The translations under genes were made by a program, and so were the position numbers. From Verrucomicrobiota bacterium (lineage in GTDB: Bacteria > Verrucomicrobiota > Kiritimatiellia > JAHIZV01), in contig JAHIZV010000153.1 of the NCBI GenBank assembly GCA_018814445.1, positions 1-36,396 of the forward strand: a stretch of DNA of 36,396 nucleotides. The letters run 5' to 3'. Numbering within the stretch: the stretch's first letter is position 1; every line of letters begins with the position of its first letter. The notes beneath the pieces are model-generated. The model worked only from the letters and a program-made list of their open reading frames with translations, was not told where the DNA came from and did no database searches. This document shows positions 17,359-25,900 of the stretch, one piece after another.

Positions 17359-19121
17359 TTTCTCACACCGGGTGCGGACGCCACACCCATTATCTTCAAT
17401 AGCATATGCACCGGATGCCAAACGTAAAGAACTGCGAGCATCCATCTTTTGCCCGCGGAATGGTAGCACAGAAGATGATCAGGCGAGGGAAACAGAAGCC
17501 TTCCGAGCGATAGCAGGCGCACAGGCCGGAAAAGAAAGGTCCTGTTCATGGGCAGAAGCCGCTCGACCAGGCGCTGACCCGCTTTGGAGCCGAGGAAACG
17601 ATCTGTCCTGCATAGCCCGCCGGACGGAACTTCGGTCGCGCTCCTTAATCTGGAAATGGCGTCTTTGCCCGCCGCGCTGTCTGGACGAAGAAGACCCAGT
17701 ACCGCAAGTACTTCGGCGACTTCGTCACGAACATTCCATTCCTCAATACGCCGACGCACGACCTCCCAATCGAGCTCATCCTCGCGCTTTGCCAGCAGGA
17801 GAAACACATCGCAGAACCAGACGAGTCGGTTACCCGTTGCCGGCCGGCAGAACCATTCAGCCGTCTGCCCCGTTCTTAATCCGACACCGTTCATGACGGC
17901 GTGTTTTGCAATGTGTACACAAAGATAGACAAATTCGTCCTCCGCGCTCAGCGTCTTGATCTCCACGCCCTCGATCGTCAGAGTACGCGCTCTTTCAAGC
18001 ACGGCGTCATTGCCGATCCTATAAAGGTTGGCACGATCGAGGATAGACCAGTGCAGTTCAACGCGCGGTGTTCCCTTTCCCGGCGCATCGAGCGCCAGAT
18101 GAAAATGCCCTATCCGCAGCAGGCGATTGCTCAGGTCGCCGCCGACTACCTCGTACCCCTCCTTAACGAGCAGGGCCACGGCCCTGTCAATGTCGCGCGA
18201 GCTCACGACGATGTCCACATCTCCATAAGCGCGGCTGAACAGATCAGTGTAGAGCGATTCCTGAAGAACCGGACCTTTGATTACCGCGTAGGCTATGCCC
18301 GCTTTAGCCATTTCGGGGGCGATACTTCTGACCAGCTTGATCGCAGACATGTGCGTCAAAGCAATCCGGTATCGCGCCTGTTTCATCAGTGAGAGCGCTT
18401 CCGCCGGAACGGGCGATGTCCCGGGCCGATCGCAGAACAGCGCCGCAGCGAGGGGCGTCAATCCGTGCGGGCCTGTCTGACGCAGGATATCCGCGCTGCC
18501 GTCTATCGCGGGAACATCCGCAGGCAGATGCGGCTCTTCGTCTTGAAGAGCCCGGAACAATTGAAGCACAGCGTCCCAGTTGTCGAGCGCGTCCAGACCG
18601 GCAGAGGAATAGACCGAAATGAGAGCCCTGTATACGACCCACCGAATCGGAAGCAGGAACATTCCGAGCATCATGAAAGGGTACTTGATGAACTTCAGCC
18701 CCCTACCCCCATCGCGAACGCGTACATACGCCGACGTCGCCCGGTACTCCATATCCGACCACGCCCGCAGTGCCCGGATGCGGAGTCTGAGCGCAGGTGT
18801 ATCCAGATTGACGGCTTTAGATTCCGCCCGGACCTCGACGGCTCGCCCAAGCAGCGCTTCGCCCGATATCCACGTGCCAAGAAACTGGTGGTCTCCTTTT
18901 TCAAGCAGACGCCAGCCGTCTCCCTCGCGCTCTTTTCTAATCAGGCGATGAGCCACAAGTCTGTCGGCTCCCTGAAGAACAATGACGTCACCGGGTTCGA
19001 TTTCGTCCGGAGGCAAAGGAACGTACGAAATCTCCGAACCGTCCCTGATCAACGGCAACATGCTGATCCCGGACGTCCGAAGGGCCCTGGTTTCCGGCTT
19101 AGTTGATAATGCATCGGTCAC
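17355..19121 (-). CDS. Fusion of S26 signal-peptidase-like domain and NTP_transf_5-type nucleotidyltransferase
   Basis: A 588-residue two-domain protein. Residues 14-100 resemble the Ser/His type of S26 signal peptidase: TSGISMLPLI with candidate nucleophile S20, EPGDVIVL, VAHRLI with H58, and EKGDH with D77. The N-terminal membrane anchor usual for signal peptidases is absent, although residues 147-170 are hydrophobic. Residues 250-480 resemble the nucleotidyltransferase family PF14907: IAYAVIKGPVLQESLY, then YGDVDIVVSSRD with acidic residues 301 and 303. Such nucleotidyltransferases occur with HPr-kinase-like genes in phosphorylated lasso-peptide clusters. Here the fused peptidase-like part could remove the leader; inference. 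The GTG at 19121 overlaps the kinase stop by 4 nt (GTGA). The first ATG would begin just after S20, which supports the GTG. Confidence 0.82.
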   Translation of the reverse strand: MTDALSTKPETRALRTSGISMLPLIRDGSEISYVPLPPDEIEPGDVIVLQGADRLVAHRLIRKEREGDGWRLLEKGDHQFLGTWISGEALLGRAVEVRAESKAVNLDTPALRLRIRALRAWSDMEYRATSAYVRVRDGGRGLKFIKYPFMMLGMFLLPIRWVVYRALISVYSSAGLDALDNWDAVLQLFRALQDEEPHLPADVPAIDGSADILRQTGPHGLTPLAAALFCDRPGTSPVPAEALSLMKQARYRIALTHMSAIKLVRSIAPEMAKAGIAYAVIKGPVLQESLYTDLFSRAYGDVDIVVSSRDIDRAVALLVKEGYEVVGGDLSNRLLRIGHFHLALDAPGKGTPRVELHWSILDRANLYRIGNDAVLERARTLTIEGVEIKTLSAEDEFVYLCVHIAKHAVMNGVGLRTGQTAEWFCRPATGNRLVWFCDVFLLLAKREDELDWEVVRRRIEEWNVRDEVAEVLAVLGLLRPDSAAGKDAISRLRSATEVPSGGLCRTDRFLGSKAGQRLVERLLPMNRTFLFRPVRLLSLGRLLFPSPDHLLCYHSAGKRWMLAVLYVWHPVHMLLKIMGVASAPGVRK

Positions 19122-20311
19122 GGCAGATTCTCGACTAAATCTATCATCTCATGGAGTCGGCCCGGCGACATTTTGTAGTAGTCCACATGTGCCGAAAGAG
19201 AAGACAGCTCCTGCATGAAAAGCGCCATTTTCCCGCCGAACTCCTGCGAGATCAACTCACCCTTCTGCGTGGATGGTATCTTCTTGGCCAGTTCTATCAT
19301 CCCCGCCGCTGCTGGGAGCTTGATGAGTTGAGGAGATTTTGAGAAATCCCTTTCTTCGTAGTCCTCGTACAGCAGACCCCCGAGGGGCACACTGTGCTTT
19401 TCACAAACCTCGTAGAGCGTCTCGAGAAACGTCTCGGGGCGCCCAACCTGGAGAAGCAGGGCTGGAAGGTACGGATTCGAATTATCCCTATCCATCACGG
19501 TCGATGCAGTCCGTTCGAGAAGCTCCGCTTCAAACTCAGGTGTAAGCCCAAGAAAGAAAACCTTGATTGTGCCGTCGAACTTCGCAGGCGTGGATACTTT
19601 CGCGCGCGGATTACTGCTCAGGAAGACAACGGCATGAAGAGGGACAGGTTCGGTAATCAGCCCTCCCCGCAGGTGGCGCGCATCGATCAACTTCTTGGGG
19701 TCATGGTCAACTTTCATGTCAAACGCAGGCAGGTCGGTAACGAGATCCTCTCCTATGCCCGGGCGGATACCTATTTGCAGAGGGAACGGATGCACAAGCC
19801 CCGTCTTGCGGTCGATCGCGGCTACTTCGTCGGAAAGGAAACCCATGCCCCGCGAGACGAGATAAGAGGTCAACGTCGATTTGCCCATGCCCGATACACC
19901 GGAAATCGCGATGGCCTTTCCGTCACGACATACGCAGCCGGCGTGAACAAGGTAGTGACTGCGAATATGCTTAAAGACAAGGTAAGCCAATGCGGAGTAA
20001 ATGAAGGCGAGGACTTCTCTGTCCCATATCCTGTAAACCTTTCCGCCGGCAAGAATCGTCACATTCTCGCCGCGATCGTCCTCGCCGTAACTACACACAA
20101 GATTGAGGTCAGCGTTCGAATCGGGAGCGGCCTCAATCTGGCTGATTTTGTACATGCGGGTAAAAGACTCGATCGGATCCGGCCGGTTGGATGAAATCCT
20201 GACGCGATTTCCGCACAGGGCATAGTCGGCGACATGGGCAACGGAAGACAGAATTGTCCGCCTTTCGGCCTCGCTGAGGGAGACCTCTTTCATGATGTCG
20301 AAATCGCTCAT
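19118..20311 (-). CDS. HPr-kinase-like (HprK-related) protein
   Basis: A 397-residue protein with an HprK-type P-loop domain: LVHAGCVCRDGKAIAIS, Walker A GVSGMGKST (138-146), and FLSDEVAAID (159-167), where HPr kinase carries its second catalytic motif. It is longer than HprK and lacks the HPr-recognition N-terminal domain. Relatives of this kind occur next to PqqD-like genes and precursor peptides, and some phosphorylate a Ser of a lasso peptide. Here the likely substrate is one of the four peptides encoded upstream, whose invariant residue is Thr; that is inference. The ATG at 20311 follows AGGTGA; a GTG at 20320 is possible. It overlaps the next gene by 4 nt and follows the radical SAM gene after 34 nt. 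Confidence 0.85.
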   Translation of the reverse strand: MSDFDIMKEVSLSEAERRTILSSVAHVADYALCGNRVRISSNRPDPIESFTRMYKISQIEAAPDSNADLNLVCSYGEDDRGENVTILAGGKVYRIWDREVLAFIYSALAYLVFKHIRSHYLVHAGCVCRDGKAIAISGVSGMGKSTLTSYLVSRGMGFLSDEVAAIDRKTGLVHPFPLQIGIRPGIGEDLVTDLPAFDMKVDHDPKKLIDARHLRGGLITEPVPLHAVVFLSSNPRAKVSTPAKFDGTIKVFFLGLTPEFEAELLERTASTVMDRDNSNPYLPALLLQVGRPETFLETLYEVCEKHSVPLGGLLYEDYEERDFSKSPQLIKLPAAAGMIELAKKIPSTQKGELISQEFGGKMALFMQELSSLSAHVDYYKMSPGRLHEMIDLVENLP

Positions 20312-20345
20312 ATTGCTCACCTGATCCGGAGTAGCAGGGCTCGGA

Positions 20346-21779
20346 TCATGCGAAAATCTTCCGCCACAGAAAAGCGAAAAGGGCCTTCATGCGAAAGACC
20401 CGGGGAATGCTCCATGGAGGATTGTGTCGCAGGAAATCCCGCGCAAAGCGGGGGAAGACATGGCGGAAATAGATTCTCTTGGCTTCGCGTCGGTATTCAC
20501 GGGTATCCATAGCCGTCAGATTGAGGGGTTGTTTTGAGGCGTGCGTCGTCGAAGTGCCCGTTCCCGACCAGTAGTCCCCGGTAAGTCGCCCTGAACTCAC
20601 TAACCGGCGGATCAGCACGGTTCCCGGCAAAGGCACATATTCCGTCATCCGCACAATATCCGGCCTTGCTTGGCGGATAAACTCGGCGGTTGCCCGGAAG
20701 TCCTCAAGTGTTTCGTCGGGAATTCCCCTCATTGTATATGTCATTGATCGGATCCCTGCTTCCCGGGTCATTCGCACTGCGGCCATGTTAGCTTCAACGG
20801 TTGACCCCTTGAGCAGACTATCGAGAACGCGCTGCGATCCACTTTCCACACCGAACTCAAGCTGGACACAGCCAGCCCTCTTCATCGCGGCTAAGATCTC
20901 CGGATCGACGGAATCTGTCCGAACCTGCGCCGTCCAGACAACGCGTTTTCCAAGACCGCGCCGAATGAACTCGTCGCACAACACGGCAACTCTCTCACGG
21001 TTGGCGAGGAAACTCTCATCACTGAAATAGACCCCTTCAATGGCGTAGTCCTTGATCAACTGTTCAATCTCATCAGCAACGTACGAAGCGCTGTGCCATC
21101 TGTGGCGTCCCGCTGCCAATCTGCCCTCAGCGCAGAAACGACAACCTGCAGTACATCCGCGTGAAGTCTCGACGGCGGCTGTTTTCAGACGCAGGCAAGG
21201 AATGACTCTTGGTGTCTTCCGGGTGTAGTGATCCATGTCGAGCAGGTCCCAGGCGGGAAAAGGGAGGGTGTCCATGTCTTCTACCGGCATGTCGCGCCGG
21301 CCGGGGAAACCCCCTGCGGCCCTTGCGGCAAAAGCGGTTATATTCGTCAGAGGTGTGCCGGAGGCGAACATCCTCATAGCCGGTTCGGGTTCCCCAACCA
21401 ACGCCGCGTCTAACTCAGGACAGTTTCTCAGCGAGTCAACCGGCGCGACGGTCGGATGCCTCCCCCCGGCCATGAGAACGACGCCGGGCATGGAATCTTT
21501 GATCGCACGGGCGAGGCCCTGAAAGACCGGCCATGACAGGTAACGAACATCACAGAGAACCGCATCGGCTTCAAATGCCGCAATGATCTCTGCCATCCTG
21601 CGGGACGTCGCGGCCTCATCCCACTGGCAGAGCTCCTCGCAAGCTCCATGATCGACGATGGTGACTTGATGTCTGTCTTCGCGAAGCGAAGACGCAACGG
21701 ATGAGATATAAACGGGCATCCACAGAGGCGCCCGAAACATTCGCCTGCGGCCTGTCAGCTCTACGAGCGCTACACGCAC
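20346..21779 (-). CDS. B12-binding-type radical SAM enzyme, likely peptide-modifying
   Basis: A 477-residue protein. Residues 1-140 form a cobalamin-binding-type Rossmann domain (WMPVYISSVASSL, VVLMAGGRHPT, ALVGEPEPA). Residues 190-430 form a radical SAM barrel with the cluster motif C209-x3-C213-x2-C216 in TSRGCTAGCRFC, then YFSDESFL, LEFGVESGSQRVLDSL and YTMRGIPDETLEDF. No SPASM Cys cluster follows. B12-dependent members mostly methylate unactivated carbons, and others form rings or rearrange; which applies here is open. Its position directly after four precursor genes and before the kinase suggests it acts on their products. The start is a GTG at 21779 with GGAGG 9 nt upstream. Confidence 0.88.
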   Translation of the reverse strand: MRVALVELTGRRRMFRAPLWMPVYISSVASSLREDRHQVTIVDHGACEELCQWDEAATSRRMAEIIAAFEADAVLCDVRYLSWPVFQGLARAIKDSMPGVVLMAGGRHPTVAPVDSLRNCPELDAALVGEPEPAMRMFASGTPLTNITAFAARAAGGFPGRRDMPVEDMDTLPFPAWDLLDMDHYTRKTPRVIPCLRLKTAAVETSRGCTAGCRFCAEGRLAAGRHRWHSASYVADEIEQLIKDYAIEGVYFSDESFLANRERVAVLCDEFIRRGLGKRVVWTAQVRTDSVDPEILAAMKRAGCVQLEFGVESGSQRVLDSLLKGSTVEANMAAVRMTREAGIRSMTYTMRGIPDETLEDFRATAEFIRQARPDIVRMTEYVPLPGTVLIRRLVSSGRLTGDYWSGTGTSTTHASKQPLNLTAMDTREYRREAKRIYFRHVFPRFARDFLRHNPPWSIPRVFRMKALFAFLWRKIFA

Positions 21780-21980
21780 CGGCTAACCCTCCACCATTTT
21801 ACAGCGGGTTCCACTCCTTGCGGGACACATGCGCTGCAGCCTCAAAATGAGTCCTGAGACGACCAAGGGCGCACAGAAACTGTCTGAGAAAAAAAACGTA
21901 CGACGGATCTCGCTCCGGCGCAAACAGTCGGTCTCATCACCCCGCGTTCGGCGTCGTCCATTGCAGAGACGCTGCTTGTC
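21780..21980 (-). promoter_or_regulatory. Leader gap between precursors and enzymes with possible attenuator
   Basis: This 201-nt gap is far longer than the others in the operon. In the transcript a long-range ACGACG/CGTCGT pairing (plus-strand arms 21952-21957 and 21900-21905) with a small internal CGGA/TCCG stem ends 3 nt before eight consecutive T (21889-21896). It could act as a partial terminator giving more precursor than enzyme. The stems are short, so this is tentative. The GGAGG site of the radical SAM gene lies at the end of the gap. Confidence 0.3.
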
Positions 21981-22076
21981 CTACTCTTTGTAGCTGGGAC
22001 CAGTGAACGCAAGCTCCGGAGAGACTTCTTCCGGAGAGAAAGTGATTACCTGAGGCTCTTCTATGTGTTGCTTCAT
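21981..22076 (-). CDS. RiPP precursor peptide D (31 aa)
   Basis: A 31-codon gene, fourth of the tandem series. It starts with MKQ, carries IEEPQVITF as the leader motif (hydrophobic-x-x-P-x-V), and ends with the core AFTGPSYKE. It aligns without gaps to the other three peptides over 22 positions. Its ATG lies 2 nt after the stop of precursor C and has no ribosome site of its own, so it is probably translated by coupling. It contains no Cys. Confidence 0.75.
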   Translation of the reverse strand: MKQHIEEPQVITFSPEEVSPELAFTGPSYKE

Positions 22077-22078
22077 GA

Positions 22079-22180
22079 TCAATCAGCGTAGGTGAGAATT
22101 GTGAACGCAGTGTTCACTGTGACTTCCCTACAGTCAAAGGTTTCGATCGCGGGCTGTATGAACGTTGCTTTTTCTTTCAT
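22079..22180 (-). CDS. RiPP precursor peptide C (33 aa)
   Basis: A 33-codon gene, third of the series. It starts with MKEKATFIQPAIETF, where F-I-Q-P-A-I matches the shared leader motif, and ends with the core AFTILTYAD. It is the only copy with a Cys (in FDCREV), which lies outside the conserved core. A GGAAGAGGG ribosome site precedes the ATG. The core differs most from the others after the invariant FT. Confidence 0.78.
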   Translation of the reverse strand: MKEKATFIQPAIETFDCREVTVNTAFTILTYAD

Positions 22181-22209
22181 TTTGTCCCTCTTCCCGACAT
22201 TCGACGACT

Positions 22210-22317
22210 TCAGCCGCCTGGATTGTAATCAACTCCCGTGAACGCCTCCTCGACAATGACATCCTGACTGGCGAGAGTAAGTATAACGGGCACTTCCAAT
22301 ACTGACTTCTCTTTCAT
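22210..22317 (-). CDS. RiPP precursor peptide B (35 aa)
   Basis: A 35-codon gene, second of the series. It starts with MKEKSVLEVPVILTL and ends with the core AFTGVDYNPGG. The leader has L-E-V-P-V-I in place of the aromatic-x-x-P form. A G-rich AGGGGGG site lies before the ATG. Its core is closest to that of precursor A (both x-FT-x-x-DYN-x-G). Confidence 0.78.
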   Translation of the reverse strand: MKEKSVLEVPVILTLASQDVIVEEAFTGVDYNPGG

Positions 22318-22349
22318 GCGTTAGCCCCCCCTGTGAACTTCTTGCAGCT

Positions 22350-22448
22350 TCAGGTTCCCTGGTTGTAATCGATGGCCGTAAAAACCATTTCAGCCATCAA
22401 ATCATCCTGATTGTAACTGACCACTTCCGGGTCGGTAAATTCCTTCAT
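22350..22448 (-). CDS. RiPP precursor peptide A (32 aa)
   Basis: A 32-codon gene, first of the series, 36 nt after the PqqD-like gene. It starts with MKEFTDPEVVSY, where F-T-D-P-E-V fits the leader motif, and ends with the core VFTAIDYNQGT. An AGAAGGCGG ribosome site precedes the ATG. The Thr of the core is encoded by ACG, ACG, ACA and ACT in A-D, so the residue is kept while the codon drifts, which supports real coding. Confidence 0.78.
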   Translation of the reverse strand: MKEFTDPEVVSYNQDDLMAEMVFTAIDYNQGT

Positions 22449-22484
22449 GACCGCCTTCTGATTTCCGGCAAGTAGTTTAGTGAT

Positions 22485-22766
22485 TCACTGTTCTGACGCA
22501 AGGTTATTTGCAAGAAGCCCTTTACTGGTGAAGTCGGCCAGAATCTTCTCAATCATACCCGCAACATCCGACACGCCGGATAGATCGTATTCGGCATCAA
22601 GTTTAGTCCTTATCTCCTCCTGCGAGGCAGGCTCCCTGATCGAATCCCAGATAAACGCCGCAGACCCGTTCAACACATGGACCTTGTCCGAATCACTGTC
22701 GAACAACATCCGCTCATTACCCACTTGTTGCTCGCTGACTCCCTTTTTCGCGCGATAAATTGTCAC
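22485..22766 (-). CDS. PqqD-like peptide chaperone (RiPP recognition element)
   Basis: A 93-residue PqqD-fold protein. The signature region reads MLFDSDSDKVHVLNGSAAFI then WDSIREPASQEEIRTKLDAEY, matching the D-x(n)-LN-x-(T/S)-x-x-x-I/V-W pattern, followed by two helices with alternating hydrophobic positions. PqqD-like proteins bind leader peptides and present them to a modifying enzyme such as a radical SAM protein. The GTG at 22766 is chosen because GAGGA lies about 6 nt upstream and the family's length is about 90 residues; the 43 upstream codons read through dispersed repeat sequence. As the first gene of the cluster it directly precedes the four precursors. Confidence 0.85.
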   Translation of the reverse strand: MTIYRAKKGVSEQQVGNERMLFDSDSDKVHVLNGSAAFIWDSIREPASQEEIRTKLDAEYDLSGVSDVAGMIEKILADFTSKGLLANNLASEQ

Positions 22767-22920
22767 TTTGTTCCTCACTTCAGTGTTCGATGTTCGAGCA
22801 AAGCATATCTGCGTTCTGACGTTCCGCCATTGGCAGTTGAATGTTGTCTGTTGATAGTTGAAAGTTTCCCCTTCCCCCACACTCCCGGACCTCACACTTC
22901 TCCACGACCCATTCTGCCCG
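22767..22920 (-). other. Non-coding gap before the peptide cluster, with low-complexity dispersed repeat
   Basis: The 154 nt between the SNF2 helicase stop and the PqqD-like start hold AAC-rich units such as TTTCAACTATCAACAG, ACATTCAAC and GAACATCGAACACTG. GTTGAAAGTTT recurs at 32166, upstream of the beta-helix gene. The promoter of the peptide cluster should lie here unless it is read from the helicase gene, but I see no convincing -35/-10 pair and no clear terminator for the helicase. Confidence 0.5.
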
Positions 22921-25900
22921 CTACAGCGTCAGCAACTCCTGCACGTCATCCCACGTCAGTTTACTCATAACGTGCTCGTCCTTACTGAGGGTTGCATCGA
23001 TTATGTCCTTCTTGCGCTTCTGCATCTCAAGGACCTTCTCTTCGACCGTACCCTTTGTGATCAGTTTAATGCTGTATACGGTGCGGTGCTGACCGATTCT
23101 GTATGCTCGATCTGTCGCCTGGTCTTCGACCGCCGGATTCCACCAGGGATCAAAATGGATAACCATGTCCGCTCCCGTAAGATTCAGCCCCGTGCCGCCG
23201 GCTTTCAAGCTGATCAGAAAGGCGGGTATCCTGCGGTTTGAGTTAAACTCCCGGACAATCTTGAGTCGCTCCTTGGTCGCACCGTCGAGATAGCAATAGT
23301 CCAGACCTCGCGAATCAAGTTCTCTGCGAAGAATGGCCAGCATGGACGTAAACTGACTGAATACCAGCACACGATGTCCGGCATCCATCGCTTCGTCAAA
23401 GAGCTCGAAAAACAGTTCCATCTTCCCCGACGGATACTCGCTCTTAAGGTCCGGAATCTTGAGGAGATCCAAATGACAGGAGGTCTGCCGCAAACGGAGC
23501 AGAGTCTTCAGGATTTCCATGCGCGAATTATTGAATCCCTTATTCGCAACCATGTTCTGGATCTTGCGCCGCGACTTGGCCAGGTATTCCCGGTAGACCA
23601 TCTGCTGATCTTTTGTGAGAGAACATGTCGCGATGCGTTCGATCTTCGGGGGAAGATCTTTTGCGACTTCTTTCTTCATGCGGCGCATAAGAAACGGGTG
23701 CAGCTTCCGCCGGAGCTTGCCCTGTGCGAACTCCGCGTCGACACCTCCCCGACCGATCGGAAGCTCATAGTTCTCACGAAAACGCTGGTGGTTACCCAGA
23801 TAGCCGGGCATCAGGAAATCCATAATGGACCAGAGGTCGGAAACGCTGTTCTCGACGGGCGTACCCGTCAGAACCAGGCGACTGACACCTTTCAAACGCT
23901 TCGCGGAGACCGCATTCTGAGTTGATCTGTTCTTTATGTGCTGAGCTTCATCGAGCACGACAATGGAGAAGTCGAATTCGACGTACTCATCAATATCCCG
24001 ACGCATCAGGGCGTACGACGTCACGACTATGTCCGCTCCCCCGACCTGGTCCCATTTCTCGTGGCGATCCGTGCCGCTCAGGAGCAGGACTTTCAGCGAG
24101 GGAACAAACCGCTTCGCCTCGGCCTCCCAGTTCTCGACGAGGCTTGTCGGACACACGATCAGCGCGGGTTTTCCGGCCGCGCGATCCGGATCGGCTCGAT
24201 CGAGCATTATCCAGACCAGTGTCTGCAGTGTCTTGCCCAGCCCCATTTCGTCGGCAAGGATGCCGCAGAATCCGTTTCCCTCCAGGAACCGCATCCACGA
24301 TACACCTTCCTTCTGGTAGGGACGGAGGATCTGGTCCAATTTCGAAGGAAGTTCAAGCGGCTCAAGCCTGTCGCCTCTGTTCTGCTTCTCGGCCCGTCTC
24401 TGCCACACACGCGGCGCCTCAACATCAATACCATCCAACACGTCAAGAGACGATTTCACATAGGCGCCGAAGATCGAGTCCATACGGAATCTTCCGGCGC
24501 CGCTGCCGTCGAGCGTCGCGCAGTCGCTGAATACTTCCCGTGCCGTGGTGATCGCGTCTGCGTCGATCAGATAGGTGCGGCCGTTCCGCTCAACAAATGA
24601 TTCTCCTTTGAGTATCGCCCGCTGGATTTCCGCCTCGGACAGGCTCTGGCCCTGCATATCCTCGTAGTCAAAATTCACTTCAAACCAGCTTCCGCCACTG
24701 CCCTCCTCTATTCGCACGATCGGCGTGACGAATTCCAGCGACTCAACAAATGGGTCAATCCGGCCCTCCATCTCGACCTTCCATCCTGCACGTCCGAGTT
24801 TCGGCAGACCGGTTCCCAGGAAATTGAGGACTTCCCTGCATCCTATTATGGACGAGAGATCGTCACCCCTCTTTCCAACGAAGCCCAGGACTCCCAGCCT
24901 CTCGAGGGCGACCGCTTCAGCGGCGGGATTGCGAACCGTGTATCGCATGATGTCTTCGCCATCGGGTATCGCAAACTGGCCCGCGGCATCGGCCTTACCG
25001 GCGACCAGGCGTACATCCCCGTAGTCCGCGTAAAGTGTCGCCGCCATGGAGGCCGGGCTCCCCTTGACGTGAAGACAGAACCTGGGCTCAGCAGGATCTA
25101 TGGTGAACAGTTCGGGTTGAATTTCCGTATCGACGCGAATATGCGCTTCAATCAGCGGCAGTTCGGTTTGAAGGAACTTCGGAACCGATTCGCGGCCGAC
25201 GCAGACGGGTTGCTCGTAGATTGAGTGCAACGGGGCAGGAAGAAGATTCTCAAGACACCAGAAGTGGCCTGCGTCATATACCCAGCCCCTGTTCCCGGCA
25301 ATCACATACCGCGGAAACGAACCCGAGTCCATGAAGGGAAGCTCCGTGTGAACCATGAGGATCAATTCCCCGTTTTCGTGGTCCAGGTCCATGTGAACGA
25401 CCGAATTCATCTTCGGCGCATTGACGGTTACCGGTTCGTCCTGCCCTTCCACAAGCAGAGGCTTGCCCACGTACAGTTCGAGCAGGTTGATGAAGTCCGC
25501 GGTATCCAGATTCATCTCGGAAACAGCAGGCCCTCCGGCAATGTCCTCGAGAACAAACAGGATATTCTCATCCTGCTTGCTCAGTGCCAACGTGCCGTCC
25601 GGCGTGATCTTGTCAATCTGATGGATCTCACCGTTGAGACTGAGCATGCACTTCACGGGAGTCCGGTCTGACGCGCCCCGCTCAAGCCAGTTCGACCCCA
25701 GCTCAAGAAGAATCCGCGCGTGCGTCGCTCCCGGTGTGTTCCATGCGACGCGGTCAAGGTAGTCCTCCTCTTCTACCGCTTCCAAACGAACCGCACGCCG
25801 CAACTCTTCCTTCGCTTTTCTCTCTCTCTCAGGATCGGTATGCCGCCGCACGAGTTCCAGGCCCATGGCGATCACGTGAGAGCAAATCAATCCTCGCTCG

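Noticed and set aside
21842-21961. A 39-codon minus-strand frame (starts MDDAERGVMR) in the gap before the radical SAM gene, as a fifth precursor
   Set aside because: It has no MKE start, no P-x-[V/I] leader motif, no FT-x3-Y core and no ribosome site; its composition looks like random translation.
16342-22766. Reading the cluster as an ordinary lasso-peptide cluster
   Set aside because: No asparagine-synthetase-like cyclase and no transglutaminase-like B2 protease are present, and the cores lack the Gly/Cys/Ala...Asp/Glu ring spacing of lasso peptides.
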